64,000 nucleotides of DNA from JAMZMI01 sp039944535. Lineage in GTDB: Bacteria; Bacteroidota; Bacteroidia; Cytophagales; Cyclobacteriaceae. Location of the stretch: NCBI GenBank assembly GCA_039944535.1, contig JBDUYP010000004.1, positions 248,001 to 312,000 on the forward strand, given 5' to 3'. How positions within the stretch are numbered: the first letter of the stretch is position 1; each line of letters begins with the position of its first letter. Both the position numbers and the translations under genes were made by a program. Below the pieces are notes generated by a model that was not told the DNA's origin, ran no database searches, and was given only the letters and a program-made list of their open reading frames with translations. Shown in pieces: positions 34,764 to 44,213 of this stretch.

Positions 34764-37700
34764 ATGAATAGAACGCGGTGGGTATTGATTCTTATATTGA
34801 ATGCTCTGATTTGGAGTTGCAATCTTTATGCTCAGGCAGATTGGCCAATGCAGCATGTGGACAAACGCTCTGGTCTGTCCAACAGTGCCGTGAATGCTAT
34901 CTACATGGACCACAGAGATTATGTTTGGTTTGGATCATGGGACGGCCTCAACAGATATGATGGCAATGAGATTGAAAGCTATAAACCTGTCACGGAGGAT
35001 TCTTTATCCATTAGTAACAATATTGTAAGGCAAATACTGGAGGATAAAAATCGTAACCTCTGGGTGGTTACTCACAACGGGATAAACAGATACGATCGAG
35101 GACTCAACCAGTTTCTTCGCTATTTTAACAACTTAAAGGATATTCCATTTTTGGAAAACAACCTGAAAGCCACACTCTCGGAAGATTCTAGTTTATACAT
35201 TTCGCTGGTTGGTTGGGGTGTCGGGAAATATAATTCGGACAAGAAAGAATTTGAACCGGTAAACCTCCCACAAGCTTCTAAAAACATTCACAACGTGGGA
35301 GTTCATGATGGGGTTGTTTATGCCATAGATGATAGAGGGTCTCTTTTTACCACAGCCAGAGACAAAGGGCCAACCAAACTAAGCTGGTCACCCAACATTC
35401 ATTTCCAGAGGTTTGTAACAATCAACAATAGGTTTTTCTATTTCTACCAAATCAAACCTGACCAATTGGAAATAAAGGAGCTAAAAGATGGAATAATTAT
35501 CAACACCTATACCTCACCTACCAATCAAGCCATAATAACGGGGTTGGGCAAAGGCGGGGATGGACAATCAGCTTATCTCGGAACAAATGATGGCCAGCTA
35601 CTAAAGCTTACGATCACCAATCTGCAGGCCACTGTTAAAAGTTTGAGTGATAATATCACCTCAATTTATGATCGTAAACTCAAAATATTCTCGATATATG
35701 AGTCCGCGCAGGGAATTCTTTGGATTGGAACTGATGGAGACGGTGTATATAAATATTTGACAAAGGAAAGAGCGTTTATGCCTATTGCTCAAGGTTCAGC
35801 TGAAGGAAAGCTCTCTCACAGTATTGTTCGATCTATCTATCTCAGTGATAACAGCGTGTATGCCGGAACAAGAAGTGGAGGTCTTAACATCATCACAAAC
35901 TCAATCACTCAAGTTTTGGACAAGACGAATGGTTTGAGTGACAATACTGTGCTGTCGATAGCACCTGATAAAGCTGGCAATATCTGGTTGGGACTGGACA
36001 ATGAAGGTATTGATATGATTGAAGCCGAAACGGGCAGGGTACTCCACTTTCCGCAAGACTTCACCAATGCCCCCAGTGACCTTTACTTCGGGTCAGTATA
36101 TAAAATATTTATTGATGCCTATGGGCATTTATGGCTGGGTACCAGTGGCTATGGCGTGGTTTATATGGATATCATAAAAAATGGTGCCGGTAAATATGAA
36201 TTAAAAGAACACTACTCCATCACACCGGAAATGGAGTTTGGCAACATCTCATTTAAAAGCAACATTGTATATGCCATCACAGCTGAAGAGCCCAATATCT
36301 TATGGTTCGGCACGAGGAATGGAGGCTTGTATCGCTTCAACTCCCTAACAAGACAATTCACACATTTTCTTGAAGAAAATGATGCAGAAAACCCTGCGCT
36401 CAACAATAACGATATTTTGAGTTTACATATGAGCCTTCCAAACGAGCTCTGGGTAGGAACCAGTGGTGGTTTGAATAAAGTCAATCTTAGCGACTATTCG
36501 GTGAAACAATACAGTCAGTCTGAGGGGCTCGCCAACAATACGATCCATGCCATTTTGGAAGACAACATGAAGCGGCTCTGGCTATCGAGCAATAATGGTT
36601 TGTTTGCCTTCACTCCCAGCACCAATACGTTCAAAAATTTCAATTGGACTGATGGGCTGCTCAACTTCGAATATACTGATGGCGCCTACTATATGGATGA
36701 GGAAAATAACTTGTTGTACTTTGGCGGCACCAATGGCATTGATATTGTAAATCCGAATAAGATTGATACCAGCAGCACTTTTCCTCGTCTGGCTATCACG
36801 GATTTCTTCATCAACAATGTGCCCATAGCTCCCAGTGATAGTGCTGGCATCCTTCAAACCAACATTGATTTTCAAGAGAGCCTAAACCTCGAGTATGATC
36901 AAAACTTTCTTACTTTTCGTTTCACTACTTTAGATTATTGGCATAAGCAGCGCTGCACATATCGCTATCAGCTGGCTGGATTTGACGACAGCTGGAATGA
37001 GATCGGCAAGCAGTCCAATATAAACCTGACAAACATACCTCCCGGAAACTATACCCTACATCTCAACAACAGCAACGAAAATGGCGACTGGAATCCCGAA
37101 ATAAGAGAATTGGCAATTACCATCAACCCACCATTTTGGGCTACAAAATCGGCTTATATCATCTACACCATTATGGCAATCCTGATGCAGCTTGGGTTGA
37201 TACAGATATCCCGCAATCGCGCCAAACGAAAGAAGGCCCTGGAAATAGAGAATCTCAAAAAAGAACAGGCAGATACAATCCAGAAATACAAACTGGAGTT
37301 TTTCACCGACATAGCGCATGAATTCAGAACACCGCTTACTCTGATTCTGGGCCCTGCGGTCAAGCTTTTGGAAAAGACAAAGAGTAGCCCTGAACTTAAC
37401 AGCGCCGCGCATTCGATTTATAGAAATTCTCTGCGACTGCAAAAGTTGATTCAGGAGTTAATCCAGTTTAGAAAGGTGGAAATGGGCAAAGAACAATTGC
37501 GCATTAGACCGATCAATGTCATTGCATTTACCGAAGAACTATTGCTCAGTTTTCGACAATACGCCCTGGACAAGGAGATCAAACTCACTTATGAAGCTCC
37601 AGATGCACTTGATGCACAGATGGATTCAGACATACTAGAAAAAATCCTCATTAACCTCATCAGCAATGCCCTGAAATACACCGATCATGGAGGCAAAGTG

Positions 37701-38858
37701 GAGGTGAAAATATGGGAAGAAGATAACAGGGTTAATTTCTCCATAAAAGATAATGGAATGGGAATTCCAGAAAATGAATTAAACAGAATCTTTGAACGCT
37801 TCAATAGCATTCATCACGAAAAAGACGAACCAGCAGCCAATAGCGCCGGAATTGGGTTGTCACTCACCAAAAAGCTAATCAATCTACACCACGGAAAAAT
37901 CAATGTGACCAGCAAAACGCATGAGGGCACATTATTCACCTTCTGGCTGCCGGGAGACCTCCCCACTCAGGAACAGGAGCATCAGGACACAGTTGATAAT
38001 GCAATGCTAGTCAAGCTCAATGATCATGTGCAAGCAGAATTTTACCATAAAAACAACCTTGACAAGGAGCTTATCAATATAAGCCTGGAGCGTTTTGACA
38101 GCAACCTGTTGATTGTGGATGACAATGAACAAATTCTGAATCTGCTGAAAGATCTGCTCTCTCCCATGTACAATGTGACATCATGTACCAGAGCCAAAGA
38201 GGCTCAAGTTATATTAGAAAACAAAAAGATCGATCTGGTAATAAGCGATGTGATCATGCCGGAAATGAGCGGCTATGAACTGTGTGATGCCATCAAATCC
38301 AAAATAGAAACCAGTCATATTCCTGTGATATTACTCACGGCTAAAGGCGAGTTGGAGGAGCGTATTGAAGGATTAAAGTCCGGCGCAGATGCGTATATCC
38401 CCAAACCTTTTCACCCTGATCACCTTAAAGTGAGAGTGGAAAAGCTCATAGGAACGCGCAAGCTCCTCAAGCAAAAGTTTGAGGCATTCAATGAGCAAAA
38501 TGAAGAGTTTTCCACCTTTGGAATTGGTGAAAAGGACGATGCTTTTTTCAAGCAAATAGACAAGTACATCAAAGAAGAAATGGGCAACCCACAGCTGGAT
38601 GCTCAGCATTTAGCCAATCATTTGGGCATGAGCAAAACCTCGCTTTATAAAAAAGTAAGAGCGCTCACAGGTCATACACCACATGCTTTGTTCAATCAAT
38701 ACAGATTAAAAAGAGCTGCCTATCTCTTGACTCATTCTGACCTCAATGTTTCAGAGATAATATATAAAACCGGATTTAACAGCCGCTCCTATTTTTACAA
38801 ATCGTTTCAAGAGCTATTTCATTGTTCGCCATCGTCGTACGGAGAAAGGAAGATGTGA
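34764..38858 (+). CDS. Hybrid two-component system sensor/regulator (HTCS)
   Basis: About 1364 residues from the ATG at 34764 (MNRTRWVLILILNALIWSC), which gives a signal peptide; the frame opens at 34647 but that leader is implausible. The periplasmic sensor has two Reg_prop beta-propellers with repeats such as YVWFGSWDGLNRYDG, ILWIGTDGDGVYKY, HLWLGTSGYGVVYMD and ELWVGTSGGLNKV, then a Y_Y_Y domain and one membrane segment. The kinase H box is FTDIAHEFRTPLTL (His about 852), with ATPase motifs NLISNALKYTD, DNGMGIP and GIGLSLTKKL. The receiver has LLIVDDNEQ and the phospho-Asp in LVISDVIMPEMSG (about 1162). An AraC HTH ends the protein. It senses a locus oligosaccharide and should activate locus A, perhaps B. 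Confidence 0.95.
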   Translation: MNRTRWVLILILNALIWSCNLYAQADWPMQHVDKRSGLSNSAVNAIYMDHRDYVWFGSWDGLNRYDGNEIESYKPVTEDSLSISNNIVRQILEDKNRNLWVVTHNGINRYDRGLNQFLRYFNNLKDIPFLENNLKATLSEDSSLYISLVGWGVGKYNSDKKEFEPVNLPQASKNIHNVGVHDGVVYAIDDRGSLFTTARDKGPTKLSWSPNIHFQRFVTINNRFFYFYQIKPDQLEIKELKDGIIINTYTSPTNQAIITGLGKGGDGQSAYLGTNDGQLLKLTITNLQATVKSLSDNITSIYDRKLKIFSIYESAQGILWIGTDGDGVYKYLTKERAFMPIAQGSAEGKLSHSIVRSIYLSDNSVYAGTRSGGLNIITNSITQVLDKTNGLSDNTVLSIAPDKAGNIWLGLDNEGIDMIEAETGRVLHFPQDFTNAPSDLYFGSVYKIFIDAYGHLWLGTSGYGVVYMDIIKNGAGKYELKEHYSITPEMEFGNISFKSNIVYAITAEEPNILWFGTRNGGLYRFNSLTRQFTHFLEENDAENPALNNNDILSLHMSLPNELWVGTSGGLNKVNLSDYSVKQYSQSEGLANNTIHAILEDNMKRLWLSSNNGLFAFTPSTNTFKNFNWTDGLLNFEYTDGAYYMDEENNLLYFGGTNGIDIVNPNKIDTSSTFPRLAITDFFINNVPIAPSDSAGILQTNIDFQESLNLEYDQNFLTFRFTTLDYWHKQRCTYRYQLAGFDDSWNEIGKQSNINLTNIPPGNYTLHLNNSNENGDWNPEIRELAITINPPFWATKSAYIIYTIMAILMQLGLIQISRNRAKRKKALEIENLKKEQADTIQKYKLEFFTDIAHEFRTPLTLILGPAVKLLEKTKSSPELNSAAHSIYRNSLRLQKLIQELIQFRKVEMGKEQLRIRPINVIAFTEELLLSFRQYALDKEIKLTYEAPDALDAQMDSDILEKILINLISNALKYTDHGGKVEVKIWEEDNRVNFSIKDNGMGIPENELNRIFERFNSIHHEKDEPAANSAGIGLSLTKKLINLHHGKINVTSKTHEGTLFTFWLPGDLPTQEQEHQDTVDNAMLVKLNDHVQAEFYHKNNLDKELINISLERFDSNLLIVDDNEQILNLLKDLLSPMYNVTSCTRAKEAQVILENKKIDLVISDVIMPEMSGYELCDAIKSKIETSHIPVILLTAKGELEERIEGLKSGADAYIPKPFHPDHLKVRVEKLIGTRKLLKQKFEAFNEQNEEFSTFGIGEKDDAFFKQIDKYIKEEMGNPQLDAQHLANHLGMSKTSLYKKVRALTGHTPHALFNQYRLKRAAYLLTHSDLNVSEIIYKTGFNSRSYFYKSFQELFHCSPSSYGERKM

Positions 38859-38946
38859 GCCAGAGCCGAATGAAGCTAGCTTGCCAGTCAGCTTCGTGAA
38901 TTTTAGGGTACGAAAATATGCACCTACATTTTACTTGCATTCGCAA

Positions 38947-38992
38947 ATACAAAAAAGGCTTTCAAAATTATATTTGAAAGCCTTTTTTGTAT
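38947..38992. terminator. Bidirectional terminator between the HTCS gene and galT
   Basis: A perfect 20-bp inverted repeat (38947-38966 and 38973-38992) with a 6-nt loop (ATTATA). It has six A residues on one arm and six T on the other, so it works as a terminator in both directions, for the rightward HTCS gene and the leftward galT. Confidence 0.93.
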
Positions 38993-39012
38993 CCCGATTT
39001 ATCTTAGCTGAA

Positions 39013-40053
39013 TTAAATATTTTGTTTTTTGTAATGCTTCTCTGGCAATGCTCTAAGTGTAGCTGCGGCCTGCTCCGCAGTGATATCTCGTTGAGGGTTG
39101 GCAAACATTTCATACCCTACCATAAACTTCTTGACAGTGGCAGATCTCAACAATGGAGGGTAAAATGAATAATGAAAATGCCATCCAGAGTAAGGCTCTC
39201 CATCCACTGGCTTTTGTTGCATCCCCGCAGAATATGGAAATGAGCACTGGAAAAGGTTGTCGTATTTGATTGTGATACGCGACAAAATATCAGCAAAAGA
39301 CGCCTGTTCCTCTTCTGTCATATCTGCTATAGAACCAAAATGTCTTCTTGGCACTATCATCGTTTCATATGGCCAAACTGCCCAAAATGGAACCAAACAA
39401 ACGAAATGCTGATTCTCAACAATGATTCGCGCACCATCTGCTAGTTCCTGATTGAGATAATCCCCCAACATACTCCGCCCATTTTCAGCAAAATAGGCTT
39501 CCTGAGTGATGGTTCTTTTGGCTATTTCGTTGGGTACAGAGCTTTGTGCCCATATCTGACCATGGGGATGAGGGTTGCTACACCCCATGATAGCTCCTTT
39601 GTTTTCGAATATCTGCACATTGCCAATTTCTTCCCGGGCAGCCAGCTCCTCAAACTCTTTTTTCCACACGGCCACCACTCTAACTAGTTCGTTCACAGTC
39701 ATCTCTGGCATAGTGAGGGCGTGATCCGGGGAGAAACATATCACCTTACATAAACCTCGTTCCTCTTTCACTTTCATCAGGCCTTGCACCTGTTCGTCAA
39801 CGCCTCCTTCTTCCAATAACGCTGCAAAGTCGTTTTGAAAAACAAAGGTCTGGTCATACTGAGGATTATGTTTGCCTCCTGCTCGTTCGTTACCCGGACA
39901 CAGGTAGCACGATGGGTCGTGAGATGGCCGCTGCTCACCTTCCAGGGCTTCCACTTTCCCTTGCCATGGTCGCTTGGTTCGATGAGGAGATACAAGTACC
40001 CATTCTTCGGTTAGAATGTTAAATCTTTTGTGCGTTTTGTCAAAATCAATCAT
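39013..40053 (-). CDS. galT: Galactose-1-phosphate uridylyltransferase
   Basis: 346 residues. It exchanges UMP between UDP-glucose and galactose 1-phosphate in the Leloir pathway. The active-site histidine motif is NPHPHGQIWA; other markers are RFNILTEEWVLVSPHRTKRP, CYLCPGNERAGG with zinc cysteines, and FHYSFYPPLLRSATVKKFMV. It ends close to the bidirectional terminator. Its position between two glycan loci suggests that galactose is one of the released sugars; galK and galE are not in the window. Confidence 0.96.
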   Translation of the reverse strand: MIDFDKTHKRFNILTEEWVLVSPHRTKRPWQGKVEALEGEQRPSHDPSCYLCPGNERAGGKHNPQYDQTFVFQNDFAALLEEGGVDEQVQGLMKVKEERGLCKVICFSPDHALTMPEMTVNELVRVVAVWKKEFEELAAREEIGNVQIFENKGAIMGCSNPHPHGQIWAQSSVPNEIAKRTITQEAYFAENGRSMLGDYLNQELADGARIIVENQHFVCLVPFWAVWPYETMIVPRRHFGSIADMTEEEQASFADILSRITIKYDNLFQCSFPYSAGMQQKPVDGEPYSGWHFHYSFYPPLLRSATVKKFMVGYEMFANPQRDITAEQAAATLRALPEKHYKKQNI

Positions 40054-40102
40054 AATTATTAGTCACTGTTTTTATTCTTTGCTTTTGTTTTCGATCCCTC
40101 TA

Positions 40103-40110
40103 CAAAAGTA
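40103..40110 (-). promoter_or_regulatory. -7 promoter element of galT
   Basis: On the minus strand TACTTTTG matches TAnnTTTG exactly and lies 50 bases before the galT ATG at 40053. At 21 bases upstream there is only a weak TTTC. The 40054-40245 gap shows no clear terminator for locus B, so readthrough into galT is also possible. Confidence 0.45.
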
Positions 40111-40245
40111 TTTTTATTTGAATCAATGGTTATGAAAAATTTCAGGTTCTACTTCATTTTCAACCGTACTGATCACATATTTCAATTCTAGATCAGCAAC
40201 AGTATGACGCCAGCAATCGGTATGTTGTGGAGGTTTTTCATCTGC

Positions 40246-41277
40246 TTACTTTTTTTTACTCATTTCAAACCTCATGAGGTAGGCATAGCCGCTCCCTTGT
40301 GTCATGGATATGCCCCATCCGGGAGTCTCTACATCCGGATTACCTGGTTCAAGGTGAGGGCGATACAGACCTGGAGCCAACGGGATGTTTTGCAGGCTAT
40401 CATATTTCATGGTAAATCTCAAACCATCTTTGGCGTGATTAATAGACTGGCTCAATGAAGCCAGACAAGAAACGCCTTTACCTTCTTTCCAGATCAGAAC
40501 CTCATGCCCTCTATCCAACAATGAACCTTTTTTGATAAATGGCTCTTCCGGGGAATCAGCGATTGCTACCCCCATTTCTGTAAGTTTAGGCCCTTTTTTG
40601 CCATGCTCTATGCAGCGGCCTTTGTAGTACAGCCATATTTTTCCGTCTCGAACCAGCAGACTTGCATCATCTATCCGATAGCTATCAAAATCTGATGTGA
40701 CCTCACTGTGCGCAATCACCGGGTTGTTGGATAGTCGTTCGAATGGCCCATCAGGGCTGTCTGACACGGCAACTCCTATAGCTGTAAAGTCATTGGTACT
40801 ATTACCTTCAAACTTACCTTCAGGATTACTCGGAGTTGGTTTCACCGCGGTATAATACATGTAGTATTTGCCTTCAAAAGCCAAAATATTCGGAGTGAAA
40901 ACAGAATGGCTGTCAAAGGCTCCTGCTGCACCAAGCCCCAATGCCATCCCTTGTTCCAGCCAGGTATAACCTTCATCCTCCGAGGTAGCATACCAAATCG
41001 TACCCCAATAGCCTGAGCGAATTGGGCTGTCCATGCGGGTATAATACACGTAGTATTTACCACCAACTTTGATGATATCACTGGGATCCCGTCGGTTGTA
41101 AACAGAATCCATACCTATACCGACTACATCTTGATAGGAAAAGGCTACTGTCTCAGTAGAAGTGGCACCTTCACCAGATTGTGCTTTCCCATTTTTGTAA
41201 CTGCAAGCGGTGAACGCCATGGCAGCAATGGTGCAGATATAAATGACTTTGATGAATCTTTGCATGCTTATTTTCAT
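40246..41277 (-). CDS. GH117/GH43-like five-bladed propeller glycosidase (lipoprotein)
   Basis: About 343 residues from the ATG at 41277 (MKISMQRFIKVIYIC); the ATG at 41298, which overlaps the GH95 stop, is also possible. The signal ends in a lipobox-like AFTAC. The propeller signature is NRRDPSDIIKVGGKYYVYYT, IWYATSEDEGYTWLEQGMAL, GAFDSHSVFTPNILAFEGKY and YRIDDASLLVRDGKIWLYYK. This layout is closest to GH117 (alpha-1,3-L-neoagarooligosaccharide hydrolases) and to GH43-like relatives. Specificity cannot be told: 3,6-anhydro-L-galactose, L-galactose or arabinose/xylose linkages are options. Last gene of locus B. Confidence 0.75.
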   Translation of the reverse strand: MKISMQRFIKVIYICTIAAMAFTACSYKNGKAQSGEGATSTETVAFSYQDVVGIGMDSVYNRRDPSDIIKVGGKYYVYYTRMDSPIRSGYWGTIWYATSEDEGYTWLEQGMALGLGAAGAFDSHSVFTPNILAFEGKYYMYYTAVKPTPSNPEGKFEGNSTNDFTAIGVAVSDSPDGPFERLSNNPVIAHSEVTSDFDSYRIDDASLLVRDGKIWLYYKGRCIEHGKKGPKLTEMGVAIADSPEEPFIKKGSLLDRGHEVLIWKEGKGVSCLASLSQSINHAKDGLRFTMKYDSLQNIPLAPGLYRPHLEPGNPDVETPGWGISMTQGSGYAYLMRFEMSKKK

Positions 41278-41290
41278 TGATGTCCTGTTG

Positions 41291-43615
41291 TCAATCATTT
41301 TTCTCTAATAAATTATTGAAAGTCACGACTTCTCCTTTTTCCATTTCATATTCCTGAAAGAGACTTCCATAGCGGAGTTTGGCGGTATTACCACAAAGTG
41401 ATTTTACACTCAACTGGGTAAGTTTCCCTACTTCCCACGCTATATCTACTTCAAATCCTCCACGGGCGACAATGCCTTTGATACTGCCAGATGGCCATGC
41501 CTGAGGTAGTGCCGGCAATATCAGGATTTCGCCATCCTGGCTTTGCATGAGCATCTCTGTGATACCTGAAACCACACCAAAATTGCCATCTATCTGAAAC
41601 GGTGGGTGCAGGTCCAGCAAGTTGGGTAAAGTGGACTTTCGCTGCAGCGCCAAAATATTTTCGTGGGCTTTTTCAGCATCTTGAAGTCGAGCAAAGAAAT
41701 TGATGATCCAGGCGCGGCTCCATCCGGTATGGCCACCACCATTGGCCAATCTGTAATCAATGGTTTTTCGGGCAGCATCAAATAATTCGGGCGTTTTTAC
41801 TTTAGAAATCTGATTGGATGGATGCAGGCCATACAAGTGTGAGATATGGCGATGGCCTGGCATAGGCTCTTCAAACTCTTCTACCCACTCCATCAATCGC
41901 CCATCACTACCAATCTCCAATGGAGGCATTTGGTCCATCTTCATCTGTAGCGTATCGGAGAATGACTGGTCCATACCTAGAATATCAGCAGCTTTGATAC
42001 AATTGCTAAAAAGCTCAAAGATTATTTCCCGATCCATGGTTGGCCCCATGTTAATGGTTGCTCTTTTGCCATCGGCTGTGTTAAAGTTATTTTCAGGAGA
42101 AATAGAAGGCCCGGAAACCAAAAGCCCTGTTTCAGGGTGCGGAACCATAAAGTCTACCATAAACAGCGCCGCTTCTTTCATGATGGGATAGGCATAATCT
42201 TTCAGGTATTCTTCATCTTGTGTGTACTCATAGTGAGTAAACAAATGCTGACAGCTCCAGGCTGCCCCCATTGACCACATACCGTATCTGGCTTTGCCAT
42301 AAGGAGCCGTCATATGCCAGGCATCACTGGTATGGTGCGCTACAAATCCCCTGGCTCCATACACCTCACGAGCCGTGATACGCCCCATTTCCCGGAGGTT
42401 TCCGATAAACTCCAAAAACGGCTCGTGCAGCTCTGCAAGATTGGTCATCTCGGCCATCCAGTAGTTCATCTGGATGTTGATATTGATGTGAAAGTCAGAA
42501 TTCCAGGGTGGTTTGAAGCCTTTGGCCCAAATACCCTGAAGATTTGCAGGCAAAGTGCCCGGACGCGAACTGCTGATCAGCAGGTATCTTCCATATTGAT
42601 ATTGCAAATGAGTGAGGTAATTGTCGGCATTACCTACTTTCACACTATCAAGTCGCTGATTGGTGGGTATGGCCACCCCTACACTGTCAGAAAGATCGAG
42701 GCTTACCCGATCGAAAAGAGACTGATAATCTGCCATATGACTTTTGAGCAAGTTTGCATAAGATTTACCCAATGCCTGAGAAAGATATTGATCCGTGAGT
42801 GTTTGCGGATCGTCTCCCCTGTAGTCGCTGGCAGCCACTATTCGCAACACCACTTCATCAGCTCCTTCTATAGACAATGAATTTTCCTTTGCTATTGATT
42901 GACCTCCTTTTAATTCAAAGTGGATGATCGCATCGAATTTCACACCATAACCATTCGAAACATGCTCTGAAAAACGAATAGCATTTTCAGACACCTCAAT
43001 TTTTGTATTTTCTGTACGGTCTATGGATGCAGAAAAGCTGATTTTGCCGGGCTGGTCTGCTGTATATCTGACCACCATTACCTTATCAGGGAAACTTGAA
43101 AAACTCTGCTGTGTATAGTGCACTCCATTATGCTCAAATGTCGTGGCGGCTACAGATTTTCTAATGTCCAGAGTCCTTTTGTAGTTATGAACATCAGTCA
43201 ATTCAGGACGAGAAATGAGCAAATTGCCCAACATCTGATAGCTGTGCGTACCCGACGGCAGCCGCTCGGCCAGCACTTTTTCCTGCACCAGTTTTTCGGC
43301 TTCCACGTATTTGCCATCAAAAAGCAACTGTCTGATAGAGTCCATGTACAAGTGCGCATCGGGCATGTCACGATCATACTGTTTTTCTCCAGACCAGATG
43401 GTCTCCTCGTTCATACAGATGATCTCCTTATCAGGGCTGCCATAAAACATCGCTCCCAGACTACCATTGCCAATGGGTAGTCCCTCGTTCCATTTGCTTG
43501 TGGGTGCATCGAACCAGATAGATAGAGGTGTTAAAGGTTTAGTGGTATTCGCTTGCTCACAGGAAGCCAGTACCAATGCAAAAAGTAGTATTAGCGATTT
43601 CCAAATTATCTTCAT
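41291..43615 (-). CDS. GH95 family alpha-L-fucosidase/L-galactosidase (lipoprotein)
   Basis: About 774 residues from the ATG at 43615 (MKIIWKSLILLFALVLASC, lipobox LASC); the frame opens at 43639. The N-terminal beta domain (PLSIWFDAPTSKWNEGLPIG, NGSLGAMFYG) is followed by the alpha/alpha-barrel with ANLQGIWAKG, FHININIQMNYWMAEMTNLA, GHRHISHLYGLHPSNQ, GGGHTGWSRAWIINFFARL and PPFQIDGNFG, which carry the known catalytic Asn and Asp positions of the family. GH95 enzymes remove alpha-1,2-linked L-fucose, some L-galactose, with inversion. Surface or periplasmic action is likely. It overlaps the next gene. Confidence 0.95.
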   Translation of the reverse strand: MKIIWKSLILLFALVLASCEQANTTKPLTPLSIWFDAPTSKWNEGLPIGNGSLGAMFYGSPDKEIICMNEETIWSGEKQYDRDMPDAHLYMDSIRQLLFDGKYVEAEKLVQEKVLAERLPSGTHSYQMLGNLLISRPELTDVHNYKRTLDIRKSVAATTFEHNGVHYTQQSFSSFPDKVMVVRYTADQPGKISFSASIDRTENTKIEVSENAIRFSEHVSNGYGVKFDAIIHFELKGGQSIAKENSLSIEGADEVVLRIVAASDYRGDDPQTLTDQYLSQALGKSYANLLKSHMADYQSLFDRVSLDLSDSVGVAIPTNQRLDSVKVGNADNYLTHLQYQYGRYLLISSSRPGTLPANLQGIWAKGFKPPWNSDFHININIQMNYWMAEMTNLAELHEPFLEFIGNLREMGRITAREVYGARGFVAHHTSDAWHMTAPYGKARYGMWSMGAAWSCQHLFTHYEYTQDEEYLKDYAYPIMKEAALFMVDFMVPHPETGLLVSGPSISPENNFNTADGKRATINMGPTMDREIIFELFSNCIKAADILGMDQSFSDTLQMKMDQMPPLEIGSDGRLMEWVEEFEEPMPGHRHISHLYGLHPSNQISKVKTPELFDAARKTIDYRLANGGGHTGWSRAWIINFFARLQDAEKAHENILALQRKSTLPNLLDLHPPFQIDGNFGVVSGITEMLMQSQDGEILILPALPQAWPSGSIKGIVARGGFEVDIAWEVGKLTQLSVKSLCGNTAKLRYGSLFQEYEMEKGEVVTFNNLLEKND

Positions 43616-43628
43616 ATCATTCATTTGT

Positions 43629-44213
43629 TCATTCACCATTATCCGTATCCTTATTTAGCGGAAAAGCAGGTGGCAATGGCACTTTGTTTTCTATCCTCCA
43701 TTCGATTAATTCCATCAACAATTCATCTGCGACTTGTGCGTGGTGTTCAGCGACGTTTTCTGTTTCCGCCAGATCGTTTTCTATATCATAAAGCTCCACA
43801 ATACCATCATTCAAAAATTGAATGAGTTGGTAGCCCGCATCCTGCAATGGCTCGGCATATAATGTATGGTGTTTCTCTACCGTCCAACGAGAGTACAGGT
43901 TTTCTTCAGGAGCATGCTTTTTTTCCAACACAGGCACATTGTAAACCTGTGTCCTAAACGACTGCTTTCCCGTAAGGAGTGCCGCGCGGGAAGGCGAACA
44001 GGTGGGGTACATATATGCCTGATTAAAAACCAGGCTTTGCTTAGCCAATGCATCCAGATTTGGAGTTTCAAACCACTGACTGCCCATAAAACCAACATCC
44101 TGCCAACCGAGATCATCGGCCATGATGAAGACGATGTTTGGTTTCTCCCTTTGTTCGGAACAACCGAACAAGCTTACAACAAGTATGATTGCTATGTGAT
44201 ATAGCCCCCTCAT
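43629..44213 (-). CDS. Internally deleted S1 sulfatase (probably inactive)
   Basis: 194 residues instead of about 450-500, but the frame is intact. Residues 1-129 match a normal sulfatase start: lipobox LFGC, KPNIVFIMADDLGWQDVGF with the metal Asp pair, and TCSPSRAALLTGKQ with the formylglycine Cys in CxPSR. After PLQDAGYQ (about residue 129) the sequence jumps to LIQFLNDGIVELYDIENDLA, which is the C-terminal end of such proteins. About 300 residues are missing, including the GKWHLG-type and DNG metal/substrate motifs. At the junction lies a palindrome, CATTCAA-AAA-TTGAATG (43808-43824). It overlaps the GH141 stop by 4 bases and still sits within the operon. Confidence 0.85.
   Translation of the reverse strand: MRGLYHIAIILVVSLFGCSEQREKPNIVFIMADDLGWQDVGFMGSQWFETPNLDALAKQSLVFNQAYMYPTCSPSRAALLTGKQSFRTQVYNVPVLEKKHAPEENLYSRWTVEKHHTLYAEPLQDAGYQLIQFLNDGIVELYDIENDLAETENVAEHHAQVADELLMELIEWRIENKVPLPPAFPLNKDTDNGE

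Noticed and set aside
40054..40245. Terminator for locus B before galT
   Set aside because: The sequence has CAGCAA repeats but they are direct, not inverted; no stem with T run was found.
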